From Solirubrobacteraceae bacterium (GTDB lineage Bacteria; Actinomycetota; Thermoleophilia; Solirubrobacterales; Solirubrobacteraceae), in the NCBI GenBank assembly GCA_030447505.1, contig JAUJOT010000001.1, positions 600,295 to 664,294 of the forward strand: 64,000 nucleotides of DNA, read 5' to 3'. Below are positions 26,668-36,213 of this stretch, one piece after another; the stretch's first letter is position 1, and each line of letters opens with the position of its first letter. The translations under genes and the position numbers were made by a program. The notes beneath the pieces were generated by a model. It was not told where the DNA came from and did no database searches. It saw only the letters and a program-made list of their open reading frames with translations.

Positions 26668-26945
26668 CCCTGCTCGATGTCCAGACCCTCGAGCAGCACC
26701 GGGCGGCCGCCGTGTTCGTAGCGAACGTCGACGGAGTCGTTCTGCCGATAGGTGCCGACGCCCCAGGCGCCGAGGAACCAGCGCCAGAAGCCGAGGTTGC
26801 CCTCCTTCTTCAACACGCGGCCGAAGACGAGCGACCCGTCGCGCATGTCGAAGTCGACGCCGGGTTCCTGGTGCACGCCGTTGACGTACACGTCGAAGGG
26901 CGCCCGTACGCTGGCTGGGAGTCGCACGATCGATTGCTCGGCCAC
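26664..26945 (-). CDS. Small conserved hypothetical protein coupled to the MFS gene
   Basis: 93 residues from GTG: VAEQSIVRLPASVRAPFDVY and onward. It looks beta-rich (VYVNGVHQEPGVDFDMRDG) with one aromatic segment (LGFWRWFLGAWGVGTYRQND), and has no strong membrane helix. The PFDVYVNGVHQEPGVDF pattern resembles short proteins found across Actinobacteria, but I cannot name the family. The GTG has CATAAT six bases upstream, a good -10 box, so it is probably leaderless. Its stop overlaps the MFS start. Confidence 0.55.
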   Translation of the reverse strand: MAEQSIVRLPASVRAPFDVYVNGVHQEPGVDFDMRDGSLVFGRVLKKEGNLGFWRWFLGAWGVGTYRQNDSVDVRYEHGGRPVLLEGLDIEQG

Positions 26946-26951
26946 GGCCCC

Positions 26952-26957
26952 ATTATG
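26952..26957 (-). promoter_or_regulatory. Leaderless -10 box CATAAT
   Basis: CATAAT on the minus strand is six bases before the GTG at 26945. It is AT-rich against a very GC-rich background and lacks a Shine-Dalgarno downstream. Confidence 0.5.
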
Positions 26958-27093
26958 GTCGCCGACTGCCCGCCCGACCGCAGGCCAGAGCAGATCGAGC
27001 GCGAATTTCGGTCCAGAAGGCGCGCGAGCGCCGCCATTGCCGGCCTGCCGCGCGGCACGCCGGGGCGTCGTGTACAAGGACACCGCAAACGCG

Positions 27094-27762
27094 ATGAGCG
27101 CCGCCGACGACGTCCCCTACCGCATCCGCCGCTCCGATCGCGCCGCGCGCGTGCGCGTCAGCGTGGATCCCCAGGGCGGCGTCGAGGTCGTGCTGCCGCG
27201 CCGCAGCCCGCTGAGCGCGGCGCCCGCCGCGGTCGCCGAGCTGCGGCCCTGGATCGAGCGCCGGCTGCGCGAGGCGAGCGCGCTGCGCGCCGCGCTCGCC
27301 GCGCGCGGCTCGACGCTGCCGTACCTCGGCACGCCGCTCGAGCTGCGCCCCGAGCGCGGCCGCGCGCGCGTGCACCGCTGCGGCGACACGCTGCTCGTGC
27401 CCGCCGCGGCCGAGCGCGCGCCGGCCGCGATCGAGCGCTGGTATCGGCGCGCGGCGGGCAGGGAGATCGCCCCGCGACTGGACGCGGCGGCGCAGGCGCT
27501 CGGCACGACGTACACGAGCCTGTCGATCCGCGGGCAGCGCACGCGCTGGGGCTCGTGCTCGGCGCGCGGGGCGCTGAGCTTCAACTGGCGCCTGCTGCTG
27601 GCGCCCGAGCCGGTGCTCGACTACGTCGTCTGGCACGAGGCCTGCCACCTGCGCGTGATGGACCACTCGCCGAGCTTCTGGGCACTGGTGGGCCGGCACT
27701 GCCCGGACTACGAGGAGCACCGGCGCTGGCTCAGGCTCCAGGGGTCGACGTTGGTGCTCTAG
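27094..27762 (+). CDS. YgjP-like (DUF45/WLM-type) zinc metallopeptidase
   Basis: 222 residues. The zinc motif HEACHLRVMDHS (HExxH with Cys between) lies at about residue 182, preceded by the family hallmark RTRWGSCSARGALSFNWRL and followed by FWALVGRHCPDYEEHRRWL with the third-ligand region. The N-terminal beta segment (YRIRRSDRAARVRVSV) is typical of YgjP/DUF45 proteins. These are predicted soluble metallopeptidases, often near restriction systems, with no settled substrate. The ATG at 27094 is chosen; a GTG at 27070 would add eight residues. No recognisable partner genes are adjacent. Confidence 0.82.
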   Translation: MSAADDVPYRIRRSDRAARVRVSVDPQGGVEVVLPRRSPLSAAPAAVAELRPWIERRLREASALRAALAARGSTLPYLGTPLELRPERGRARVHRCGDTLLVPAAAERAPAAIERWYRRAAGREIAPRLDAAAQALGTTYTSLSIRGQRTRWGSCSARGALSFNWRLLLAPEPVLDYVVWHEACHLRVMDHSPSFWALVGRHCPDYEEHRRWLRLQGSTLVL

Positions 27763-27959
27763 CGCTTCGCGGGTGGGTGAACGCTCATCCTGTCGAGCTC
27801 GGCTGCAACCGCTGTCGCGCGAAGGGGCCCACGAACACGCCCGCTTGTAAGGTGCAGGGGCCGGTGCCGTTTCAGGGGCGAGAGCGCTTCCCGAGCGTGG
27901 AGCCTGCGCAGAGCGGCGGCCGCCTGAAGTCGAGCGGCCGCTGAGGCCGAGGAGGGCGC

Positions 27960-28781
27960 ATGACACGCGTTGGGGTCGTCGGCCACGTCGAGTGGGTGCA
28001 GTTCGCGGTCGTCGAGCGGGTCCCGGTCTCCGGCGAGATCGTGCACGCGCGCGAGACGTTCGCCGAGCCGGCGGGCGGCGGCGCCGTCGCGGCGGTGCAG
28101 CTGCGAAAGCTCGCCGGCGCGGTGCGGTTCCTGACGGCGCTGGGCAACGACGACGCCGGGGCGTGCGTCGCGCGGCGACTCGACGAGCTCGGCGTCGAGC
28201 TGCACGCGGGCCAGCGCGACACTGCGCAGCGGCGCACGTTCACGTTCCTCGACGACGCGGGCGAGCGCACGATCACCGTGCTCGGCGAGCGGATCGTGCC
28301 GTGGTCCTCAGACGCGCTGGCGTGGGACGGGCTCGCGCAGTTCGACGCGATCTACCTGACCGGTGGCGACGCCGGCGCGGTCCGCGCGGCGCGGACGGCC
28401 CGCGTGCTCGTCGCGACGCCGCGCGCGATCGAGGCGCTCGCCGCGTCCGGCGTGCAGCTCGACGTCCTCGTCCACAGCGCCAACGATCGCGGCGAGGTCT
28501 ACGCGCCGGGGATGCTCGATCCCGCGCCGCGCTTCGTCGTCAGCACGCGCGGCGCGTTGGGCGGGTCGTGGACGGGCGCGACGTCGGGCACGTGGAAGGC
28601 GACGCCGCTGCCGGGGCCGCCGGTCGACTCCTACGGCTGCGGCGACTCCTTCGCCGCGGCCCTGGCATTCGGCCTCGGCGCGGGGATGGAGCTGCCGGAG
28701 GCGGTCGAGCTGGGAGCGCGCTGCGGAGCGGCGTGTCTGGCCGGTCGCGGGCCATATGAGGGGCAGCTGGAGCTCGCCTGA
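27960..28781 (+). CDS. PfkB-family carbohydrate/nucleoside kinase
   Basis: 273 residues. The N-terminal GHVEWVQFAVVERVPVSGEI and the AGGGAVAAVQLRKL stretch fit the ribokinase fold's substrate lid and first glycine motif. The second signature is DSYGCGDSFAAALAFGLGAG with the catalytic Asp, although the usual DTTGAGD reads DSYGCGD. Substrate is unknown; sugars such as fructose or ribose and nucleosides are all possible. A GAGGAGGG Shine-Dalgarno lies just before the ATG, unlike the leaderless neighbours. A TAAGGT box about 100 bp upstream could be the promoter. Confidence 0.78.
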   Translation: MTRVGVVGHVEWVQFAVVERVPVSGEIVHARETFAEPAGGGAVAAVQLRKLAGAVRFLTALGNDDAGACVARRLDELGVELHAGQRDTAQRRTFTFLDDAGERTITVLGERIVPWSSDALAWDGLAQFDAIYLTGGDAGAVRAARTARVLVATPRAIEALAASGVQLDVLVHSANDRGEVYAPGMLDPAPRFVVSTRGALGGSWTGATSGTWKATPLPGPPVDSYGCGDSFAAALAFGLGAGMELPEAVELGARCGAACLAGRGPYEGQLELA

Positions 28782-28857
28782 GGCTCGGTCGCGCGGACCG
28801 ACGGGGTCGCAACCCCGGCTGCTCGCCAGCTCGACCTCGTAGTCGATCCGCCCTCCG

Positions 28858-29727
28858 TCAGAAGCCCCTGCTCGCAGACGATCTTCGCGACTGCGCCCGC
28901 TTCGCCTGCTGCGGTTCGCGCGATCTCGTACCGCTGAGGCGGCGCTGGCGGCGCAGGTCCGCGACGACCCGCTTGACGGTGTCGACGGGGACCGCGAACG
29001 CGATCCCGTTGCCGCGGCCCTGGGAGATGACGCCGATGACGCGTCCTGACGACGCGAGCAGCGGCCCACCTGAGTTGCCGGGGTTGATCGGCGCATCGGT
29101 CTGCACCGCATCCTTGATCTTGGCCCCGTTCGGGGCCTTGATGCTGCGATCGGTGGCCGACACGATGCCGACGGTCAGCGAGCGCTCGAGGCCGAACGGG
29201 TTGCCGATCGCAATCGCCGCGTCGCCGACCCGGACCGCGTCGGATCGGCCCAGCGCCAGCGGGCGCAGCAGCCCGAAGTCCGCGCTGTCGACCCTCACCA
29301 GAGCCAGGTCGGTGGACGCATCACGGCCGACGATCGTGGCATCGACGGCGTCCTCATCCGGGTCGAATTGCACCGTCGTCGTGCCGCGCCCGGCGACGAT
29401 GTGCTGGTTGGTCACGACGTGCCCCTTCGTGTCGAGGACGAACCCGGAACCGGTGGCGATTCCGTCGTCGCGCGTCGGCGGGCCCGTTCTGGGACTGACG
29501 CCCGGCGGACGGTGTTCGACCAGCACGACGCCAGGCCGCGCGCGGCGGTAGACGTCAGCTACGGAAGCGGCCGCTGTCGACGACGTCGCTGAGCCGTCGG
29601 AGCGCCGGCCGACGGGCTCGTCGTCGTCGAAGGCGCCGGCCGCGAGGAAGATCGCGGAGACCACGAGCGCGGACGCGACGCCGCTGGCGACGGCCGCCCG
29701 CAACGAGCGCTGCTTCGCTGTTTGCAT
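28858..29727 (-). CDS. Membrane-anchored trypsin-like serine protease (S1C/HtrA type) without PDZ
   Basis: 289 residues. An N-terminal membrane anchor (about 10-32) is followed by an Asp/Ser-rich linker. The S1 domain has H109 (TNQHIV), D140 (STDLALVRV) and S219 (INPGNSGGPL). The HtrA-type loop DGIATGSGFVLDTKGHVVTN is clear. The protein ends about 50 residues after the protease domain in a basic Arg/Ser tail, so the PDZ domain of classical DegP/HtrA is absent. It likely acts outside the membrane in envelope quality control. Its start region has a weak purine-rich site. Confidence 0.87.
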   Translation of the reverse strand: MQTAKQRSLRAAVASGVASALVVSAIFLAAGAFDDDEPVGRRSDGSATSSTAAASVADVYRRARPGVVLVEHRPPGVSPRTGPPTRDDGIATGSGFVLDTKGHVVTNQHIVAGRGTTTVQFDPDEDAVDATIVGRDASTDLALVRVDSADFGLLRPLALGRSDAVRVGDAAIAIGNPFGLERSLTVGIVSATDRSIKAPNGAKIKDAVQTDAPINPGNSGGPLLASSGRVIGVISQGRGNGIAFAVPVDTVKRVVADLRRQRRLSGTRSREPQQAKRAQSRRSSASRGF

Positions 29728-29907
29728 CTCTCACATTCAACGCTCGCGGCGCGCAGCCTGCGCCGGCCACGTCGAACAGGCGAGCATCGCCGGCCCCGTC
29801 GCCGCACTGCTTCGTGTGCCTCTCCGCGGGCAGGTCGCCCCGACCAGTCCGCAGACGACGACCGTCGCTCGATCCAGCCCGCGTCGGAGCTGCAACGACA
29901 GCTCAGG

Positions 29908-30066
29908 CTACTCCTCGTCAGCCGGCTTCTCGGCTTCGTTCGCGGCGTCGACCAGATCAGGGTCGGGATCGGCGACCGTGACGTCAGGGCTCGCCGACGC
30001 CGCCTCACCGGCTGGCGCGACGTCGGCCGCCTCGTCGTCCTGCTGTGTCTCTTCCTCGTCTCGCAT
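29908..30066 (-). CDS. Short very acidic protein, 52 residues
   Basis: This ORF is shorter than common cutoffs. It starts MRDEEETQQDDEAADVAPAG and ends in a Glu/Asp-rich tail (EAEKPADEE), with about one third acidic residues and no hydrophobic core. The start is supported by GGGAGG seven bases upstream. It reads in the same direction as the two small genes before it (30920-30181), about 115 bp downstream of them. It is likely disordered, and function is unknown. A chance ORF is possible, but the Shine-Dalgarno and the strongly biased composition argue for expression. Confidence 0.5.
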   Translation of the reverse strand: MRDEEETQQDDEAADVAPAGEAASASPDVTVADPDPDLVDAANEAEKPADEE

Positions 30067-30180
30067 GGCGACCTCCCGTGGTGGTTTCGCGCGCCGGGTA
30101 CCCGATCATCCGCGTCGCGAACACCTCCAGGCTCGATGAGACGATCGTTCTGAGCGTCGACGGTGCCCGGCCTGCCGCCC

Positions 30181-30570
30181 TCAGCCGCCGGCCTCGCGAA
30201 ACGGCTTGCTCTCGTCCCAGCGCTGAAACCAGACGGCGCCCTCGCGGATCGACAGGAAGACGTCGGGCTCGAGCGCCAGTGCGGCGAGGAAGTCGGCCCG
30301 CGCCTGCGCCGGCTCCTCGTGCTCTGCGGCCTCCAGAGCGACGCCGCGGCGGGGGTTCTCGACCGACGCGATCAGGACAAAGCGCGAGCGGCCGTCGTAG
30401 GCCAGGCCGACGTACTGCATCGTTCCCAGCCCCTCCTCCTCGCCCTGCGCCCAGGTCCAGCCGAAGCTCGCGGTCAGGTCGTCGGCGGTGCGGTCCAGGA
30501 CGGCGACGTACTCCATCACCGTCGGGATCCACTCATCCGCCGTCTGCTGGACGAGCCGCCCCGGGATCAT
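30181..30570 (-). CDS. Conserved hypothetical protein, second gene of a coupled pair
   Basis: 129 residues: MIPGRLVQQTADEWIPTVME, with a central GWTWAQGEEEGLGTMQYVGLAYDG. It is soluble and mixed alpha/beta, and I do not recognise a family. Its ATG overlaps the TGA of the 117-residue gene upstream (ATGA), so the two are translated together. AQARADFLAALALEPDVFL looks like one amphipathic helix. No catalytic motif is visible. Confidence 0.6.
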   Translation of the reverse strand: MIPGRLVQQTADEWIPTVMEYVAVLDRTADDLTASFGWTWAQGEEEGLGTMQYVGLAYDGRSRFVLIASVENPRRGVALEAAEHEEPAQARADFLAALALEPDVFLSIREGAVWFQRWDESKPFREAGG

Positions 30571-30920
30571 CCGCCTGCTCCGAGCGCCCGGCGCAGCGCG
30601 TCGAACGGCGCCTCGCGGCGCTCGAGCGCGATCAGCTGCCGCCGCAGCTTGCCCTGGTAGACCTCGATCGAGCCGTCGCCGCGGACGTCTGCGCCCGCGC
30701 GCACGCGCGGGTTGATCCGCGACGGGCCGGCGAGCTCACCGCGCGCTGCGACCTGCGCGACCGGCTCGTACTCGCGCGCCAGCGCCTTCCGCGTCGTGCG
30801 CCGCGCGACGGGACCGAGCGTCGTCAGCTCGCGTTCGAGCGCGGCGATCGCCTCGTCGAGCGATTCGTGGCGCGAGCGCCTGATCTTCGGCCCGACGCGG
30901 ATCGTCACCGTGTACGCCAT
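30567..30920 (-). CDS. Conserved hypothetical protein, first gene of a coupled pair
   Basis: 117 residues starting MAYTVTIRVGPKIRRSRHES. It is basic, with a helix EAIAALERELTTLGPVARR and a later beta segment SIEVYQGKLRRQLIALERRE. The latter resembles a short DNA- or RNA-binding beta strand, but I cannot assign a family. The ATG has TAGCAT nine bases upstream, consistent with a leaderless transcript. It is coupled to the next gene by ATGA overlap. Confidence 0.6.
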   Translation of the reverse strand: MAYTVTIRVGPKIRRSRHESLDEAIAALERELTTLGPVARRTTRKALAREYEPVAQVAARGELAGPSRINPRVRAGADVRGDGSIEVYQGKLRRQLIALERREAPFDALRRALGAGG

Positions 30921-31036
30921 TGGCGGGCGATGCTAGCCCGCGGGCCGTCGCGGCGGCCCCGCGGCAGAGGCTGCAGGCAGGCGACGCGGCAGGGACCCGC
31001 CGCCCGGCCTGACGCCGCACCGGCGGTGCCGGTCGC

Positions 31037-32392
<1,356 letters not shown>

Positions 32393-32461
32393 TACCTCCG
32401 ATTATGCACCCGCGGCGGCCGAAGTAGTCGTCTCCGTCCTCGGAATCCTGGCACCTGAGAA

Positions 32462-32815
32462 CTAGTCTCGTTTCCATCCGCCGCCGAGGAAGCGGCTGAG
32501 TCGCCCGCCCTTGACGTCTGCGCGGAAGGTCGCGCCGCCCGCGGAGTCGCGCTCGGGAAGCGCGGCGGCCTGCTCGGCGTCGAGGGCGAGCGTCACGCGC
32601 CGCTCGGCGATGCGCGCGACCTCGGGCGCGTCGACGAAGCGCTGGCCGTCCGGCGTGTCGAGCACGAGGCCGTCGAAGATGTGCTCGGCCCGGTTCTCGA
32701 GGACCTCGCGGACGGTGCCGACCTCGCCGCCGTCGCGGTCGACCACGGGAGTGCCGCGCTCAAGCACCTTGTAGGAGATCGCGTAGCCGTCGTCGGGTGC
32801 GTCAGGACGCGACAT
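32462..32815 (-). CDS. PRC-barrel-like small protein
   Basis: 117 residues. The core ERGTPVVDRDGGEVGTVREV, then HIFDGLVLDTPDG and RFVDAPEVARIAERRVTLAL, matches the PRC-barrel beta pattern used in many bacterial small adaptor proteins. A basic tail (SRFLGGGWKRD) follows. PRC barrels often mediate protein-protein contacts in membrane or RNA-processing complexes. The ATG overlaps the end of the upstream membrane-protein gene by 14 bp, so it belongs to its operon with dcd. It sits right after the citrate synthase start, without a clear link. Confidence 0.65.
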   Translation of the reverse strand: MSRPDAPDDGYAISYKVLERGTPVVDRDGGEVGTVREVLENRAEHIFDGLVLDTPDGQRFVDAPEVARIAERRVTLALDAEQAAALPERDSAGGATFRADVKGGRLSRFLGGGWKRD

Positions 32816-33083
32816 AGAGGACGCTGGCCATCGTCGCCACGGTGAGCGCGATGCCCAGCGTCATCACGCCGCGTGCGGCGGCGGCGGTACCCGGGAAGTC
32901 GGGCTTCTTGAATCCGATGACGCTGACGACGATCGCGAAGAGCGCAAGCGCGCCGCCGATCAGGAAGAACGGCAGCTCTGACTTGTGCTCCTCGTCGGCG
33001 GCGTGGCCGCCGGCCTCGGCGGCGTGGCCGCCGGCCTCGGCGGCGTGCTCGGCGGTGGCGAGGATCGTGGCGAGGACGCTCAT
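32802..33083 (-). CDS. Small two-helix membrane protein with His/Ala/Glu/Gly repeats
   Basis: 93 residues. The N-terminus contains HAAEAGG repeated twice and then HAADEEH, a possible metal-binding or flexible segment, followed by two hydrophobic helices (about 37-57 and 70-90). The repeat reflects a 21-bp tandem duplication at 33001-33042. I recognise no family. It lies 12 bp after dcd on the same strand and overlaps the PRC-barrel gene, forming a three-gene operon. Confidence 0.6.
   Translation of the reverse strand: MSVLATILATAEHAAEAGGHAAEAGGHAADEEHKSELPFFLIGGALALFAIVVSVIGFKKPDFPGTAAAARGVMTLGIALTVATMASVLYVAS
33001..33042. repeat. Tandem 21-bp repeat, two units, inside a CDS
   Basis: Two identical 21-bp units (33001-33021 and 33022-33042) encode the HAAEAGG repeats. 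A partial third copy follows. The length keeps the reading frame. Confidence 0.7.
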
Positions 33084-33095
33084 GGCGGCGCGACC

Positions 33096-33704
33096 TTATC
33101 GCACGCGGCGCGTCACGGAATCGGTCCCAGCCGGGCCGCCCTCGTAGCGGCTCTCCGTCGCATCGACCTGACCGTGGTAGTGGCTGCCGAGATCGGGATG
33201 CCCGTAGGGGCGCAGCGCGGGGGCGTCGAGCGCCATGAACGACAGCTGCGCGATCGGCTTGCCGGCCCACAGCTTGATCGGCACGCGCGTGAGGTTCGTG
33301 ATCTCGAGCGTCAGCGTTCCCTTCCAGCCCGGGTCGACGAAGCCCGCCGTCGCGTGGACGATGAGCCCGAGCCGGCCGAGGCTCGACTTGCCCTCGATCC
33401 GCGCGACGACGTCGTCGGGCAGCTCGACCCATTCCAGCGTGCTCCCGAGGACGAACTCACCGGGGTGGATGACGAAGGGCTCGTCGTCGCTGATCTCGAT
33501 CTGCTCGGTCAGGTTCTGCGGCGGCGCGGCGAGGTCGATCGCGGCCGTGCGGTGGTTGTGGAACACGCGAAACGTGTTGCCGAGGCGCAGGTCGACGCTC
33601 GCGGGCTGCACCATCGCGCGATCCCACGGCCTGATCGTGATCTGCCCCTCCGCGACGAGGCGCAGGATCGTGCCGTCGGAGAGGACCGAGGTCGGGGCGC
33701 TCAT
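33096..33704 (-). CDS. dcd: dCTP deaminase (probably bifunctional, dUMP-forming)
   Basis: 202 residues. The conserved core ARIEGKSSLGRLGL and HATAGFVDPGWKG, with FVIHPGEFVLGSTLE, matches the mycobacterial Dcd, which both deaminates dCTP and hydrolyses dUTP to dUMP. The first residues (MSAPTSVLSDGTILRLVAEG) and the C-terminal SHYHGQVDATESRYEG tail are typical. It supplies dUMP for thymidylate synthesis. TAGACT nine bases before the ATG suggests a near-leaderless transcript. Confidence 0.92.
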   Translation of the reverse strand: MSAPTSVLSDGTILRLVAEGQITIRPWDRAMVQPASVDLRLGNTFRVFHNHRTAAIDLAAPPQNLTEQIEISDDEPFVIHPGEFVLGSTLEWVELPDDVVARIEGKSSLGRLGLIVHATAGFVDPGWKGTLTLEITNLTRVPIKLWAGKPIAQLSFMALDAPALRPYGHPDLGSHYHGQVDATESRYEGGPAGTDSVTRRVR

Positions 33705-33759
33705 GCGCTCGCGAGTCTAGGTCAGGCGAGTACCCGGCGCGCGAGGCCGGCGCGCGAGG

Positions 33760-34038
33760 CTAGCGCGCGACGCGGCGCCCTCGGGCGACGACGGTCCGCA
33801 CGCGCGGCGGCGGCGCGACCGGCGGCGCGCCGTGCGGCCCACGGCGCGGGCGGCGCGGCAGCGCCGGGCGCGGATGCGGGTGGCGCGGGCGCGGATTCAG
33901 CGGTCGCTTCGAGCCGCCGTCCTCGTCGTTCACCGGCTCCGGCTCGGGCGGCGAATGCACGGCCCACCAGACGATGTAGAAGAGAGCGAAGATCGGGAGC
34001 TTCAGGACGATCATGAGGAAGATGAAGGTCGCGCTCAT
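33760..34038 (-). CDS. Small membrane protein with Pro/Arg-rich tail
   Basis: 92 residues. One or two N-terminal hydrophobic helices (FIFLMIVLKLPIFALFYIVWW) are followed by an Arg/Pro/His-rich tail, likely cytosolic. No family is recognised. The ATG at 34038 is placed by TATCGT nine bases upstream. Longer readings in this frame overlap the kinase gene on the same strand and are rejected. It may anchor something electrostatically. Confidence 0.5.
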   Translation of the reverse strand: MSATFIFLMIVLKLPIFALFYIVWWAVHSPPEPEPVNDEDGGSKRPLNPRPRHPHPRPALPRRPRRGPHGAPPVAPPPRVRTVVARGRRVAR

Positions 34039-34068
34039 GTGACGGTCACGATACCCAGCCCCGCTCGC

Positions 34069-34101
34069 TGGCGCATCAAAGATGCGCATGGCGATGCGCC
34101 A
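34069..34101. repeat. Overlapping inverted repeats between genes
   Basis: GCGCATC (34071-34077), AAA and GATGCGC (34081-34087) form a perfect 7-bp hairpin. TGGCGCATC (34069-34077) also pairs perfectly with GATGCGCCA (34093-34101), so two exclusive hairpins are possible. It follows the PfkB gene's stop and could end or regulate that transcript, but there is no T run. Confidence 0.4.
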
Positions 34102-34157
34102 TCCGAGAGGTTCTCGTGCCGGCGGGCCTGCAGGAGCGCGGCGTCGTGCTCGGCCCG

Positions 34158-35090
34158 TCAGGCCTTCAGTGCGACCTCGAGCGTCTCGAACGACGTGATC
34201 CGTTGCAGCTCCTCGACGCGCTCGACGATCTCCGCGCCCGTCAGGCGCGCGACGCGCTCGGTACCGAACTCCTCGACGTTGTAGGAGGCGATCGCGGTGC
34301 CGTAGGCCATCGCGAGCTTGAGCACGTCGAACGAGGCGTCGCCGCCATGGGCGGCGATGCAGCCGACGAAGCCGCCGGCGAACGAGTCGCCGGCGCCGGT
34401 CGGATCGGCGACGACGTCGACCGGAAAGGCGGGCACCCAGAAGGAGTCGTCGGGCGTGACGAGCGCGGCCCCGTACTTGCCGAGCTTGACGACCATCGCC
34501 TGCGGGCCGTGCTGCATGATCTTGCGGGCGCCCGCGACGACCTCGCGCTCGCCCGTGAAGAGCTCGACCTCGGAGTCGTTGAGGATCACGCAGTCGACCT
34601 CGGAGATCGCGGCGATCAGCGCGTCCTTGGCGATGTTGATCCACAGGTCCATCGAGTCCAGCGCGACGAAGGTCGCCCGCTCGCACTGCTTGCGGACGTT
34701 GAGCTGCAGCTCGGGCAGGATGTTCGCCAGAAAGACGACGTCTGCGTCCTTTGACTGCTGCGACAGCTTCGGATCGAAGGTCTCGAAGACGTTGAGCTCG
34801 GTCTCGAGCGTGTCGCGGGCGTTCATGTTCTCGTGGTAGACGCCGCTCCAGAAGAAGGTCTTGCCGCCCGTGACGTGCTCGATGTCGTCGGTGTTGACGC
34901 GCCGGCCGTGCAGGACGGCGTACTCCTCGTCGCCGAAGTCGTCGCCGACCGGGCCGACGACGCGGATCTCGTCGAAGAAGGAGGCGGCCAGCGAGAAATG
35001 CACGGCGGCGCCGCCGAGCATGCGCTCGCGCCCGCCGTGCGGCGTCTGCACGGCATCGAATGCGATCGATCCAACGACCGTGACAGTCAT
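34158..35090 (-). CDS. PfkB-family kinase (adenosine/ribokinase-like)
   Basis: 310 residues. It starts MTVTVVGSIAFDAVQTPHGG, with the glycine motif MLGGAAVHFSLAASFF and the catalytic signature DPTGAGDSFAGGFVG with its Asp. The length and an EEYAVLHGR-type lid resemble adenosine kinase-like and uncharacterised actinobacterial sugar kinases. Substrate is unknown. The ATG at 35090 is chosen over a GTG nine bases upstream because TAGGGT lies exactly seven bases before it. This differs from the PfkB protein at 27960, so the two are unlikely to be redundant. Confidence 0.82.
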   Translation of the reverse strand: MTVTVVGSIAFDAVQTPHGGRERMLGGAAVHFSLAASFFDEIRVVGPVGDDFGDEEYAVLHGRRVNTDDIEHVTGGKTFFWSGVYHENMNARDTLETELNVFETFDPKLSQQSKDADVVFLANILPELQLNVRKQCERATFVALDSMDLWINIAKDALIAAISEVDCVILNDSEVELFTGEREVVAGARKIMQHGPQAMVVKLGKYGAALVTPDDSFWVPAFPVDVVADPTGAGDSFAGGFVGCIAAHGGDASFDVLKLAMAYGTAIASYNVEEFGTERVARLTGAEIVERVEELQRITSFETLEVALKA

Positions 35091-35097
35091 AGACCGC

Positions 35098-35103
35098 ACC
35101 CTA
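35098..35103 (-). promoter_or_regulatory. Leaderless -10 box TAGGGT
   Basis: TAGGGT on the minus strand is seven bases before the ATG at 35090 and so corrects the start from an upstream GTG. Confidence 0.5.
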
Positions 35104-35169
35104 TCCGTTCGTCGGCGGCGTTCGCCCGCAGCTCACGCTCGAGCGCGCGAAGTATCGTGGACCGAGGAG

Positions 35170-36123
35170 ATGCGCGCGATCCAGATGTCCGAGTACGGCG
35201 GTCCGGAGGTGCTTCAGCTCGTCGAGCTCCCGCTGCCCGAGCCGGCGCCTGGCGAGGTCCTCGTGCGGGTCACTCGCGCGGGCCTGAACTTCGCCGACAC
35301 GCACCGGCGCACGAACTCCTACCTCGCACAGGACGAGCTGCCGCTGGTGCCCGGTTCGGAGGTCGCGGGCGTGCGCAAGGACAACGGCGAGCGCGTCGTC
35401 GCGCTCTGCGGATCGGGCGGCTACGCGGAGTACGCGACGGCGCCCGGAGCACTGACGTTCCCGATTCCCGAAGGCGTCGATGACGAGACGGCGCTGGCGC
35501 TCGTGCTCCAGGGCCTGACGGCCTGGCACCTCTACCGCACGTGCGCGCGCACGAGCGGCGGCGAGAGCGTCGTCGTGCACGCCGCCGCCGGCGGCGTCGG
35601 CTCGCTTGCGGTGCAGCTCGGCAAGTCGATGGGCGCGGGCCGCGTGATCGCGACCGCGTCGACGCACGACAAGCGCGCGCTCGCGCTCGAGCTCGGCGCG
35701 GACGCGGCGGTCGACAGCGCGGCGGAGGGGCTGACGGAGCGGTTGGTGCAGGCGAACCTCGGCACGCCCGTCGACGTCGTCTTCGAGATGGCGGGCGGAG
35801 CGATGTTCGACGCGTCGCTTGACGCGCTCGCGCCGTTCGGGCGCCTCGTCACCTACGGGATCGCCTCGGGCAACGGCAACAGCGTGCGCAGCGGCGAGCT
35901 GATGCGGCGCTCGCGCGCGATCGTCGGCTTCTGGTTCGTGCACTGCATCGACCGTCCGGCGATGATCGACCAGGCGCTCGCCGATCTGTTCGAGCGCGTG
36001 CGTCGCGGCGACCTGCGCGTCGTCACAGGCCCGGCGTACCCGCTCGCCGACGCCGCCCGCGCCCAGGCCGATCTCGCCGAGCGGCGCACGACGGGCAAGG
36101 TCACGCTCGACCCGACCGCCTGA
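35170..36123 (+). CDS. Zinc-independent quinone oxidoreductase / MDR-family NADPH reductase
   Basis: 317 residues. The GroES-like part (RAGLNFADTHRRTNSYLA, PLVPGSEVAGV) precedes the Rossmann part with HAAAGGVGSLAVQLGK. The RAGLNFAD motif and the lack of catalytic-zinc Cys/His residues place it with QOR/crotonyl-CoA-reductase-like medium-chain enzymes. It reduces quinones or activated double bonds with NADPH. The ATG is preceded by GAGGAG. A TATCGT box lies 13 bases upstream. Confidence 0.86.
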   Translation: MRAIQMSEYGGPEVLQLVELPLPEPAPGEVLVRVTRAGLNFADTHRRTNSYLAQDELPLVPGSEVAGVRKDNGERVVALCGSGGYAEYATAPGALTFPIPEGVDDETALALVLQGLTAWHLYRTCARTSGGESVVVHAAAGGVGSLAVQLGKSMGAGRVIATASTHDKRALALELGADAAVDSAAEGLTERLVQANLGTPVDVVFEMAGGAMFDASLDALAPFGRLVTYGIASGNGNSVRSGELMRRSRAIVGFWFVHCIDRPAMIDQALADLFERVRRGDLRVVTGPAYPLADAARAQADLAERRTTGKVTLDPTA

Positions 36124-36213
36124 CCGGCTCGCGCGCTGCGGCGGCCGACGGGGTGCACTCCGCGCGCGGTTGGCGCTGCTGCGAAGCGCGGCGGATGGGT
36201 ACGAGCCGCCGGA

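Noticed and set aside
31019..31033. Six-base hairpin ACCGGC/GCCGGT after citrate synthase
   Set aside because: The stem is short, lacks a T run and lies only three bases past the stop, so it is not a convincing terminator.
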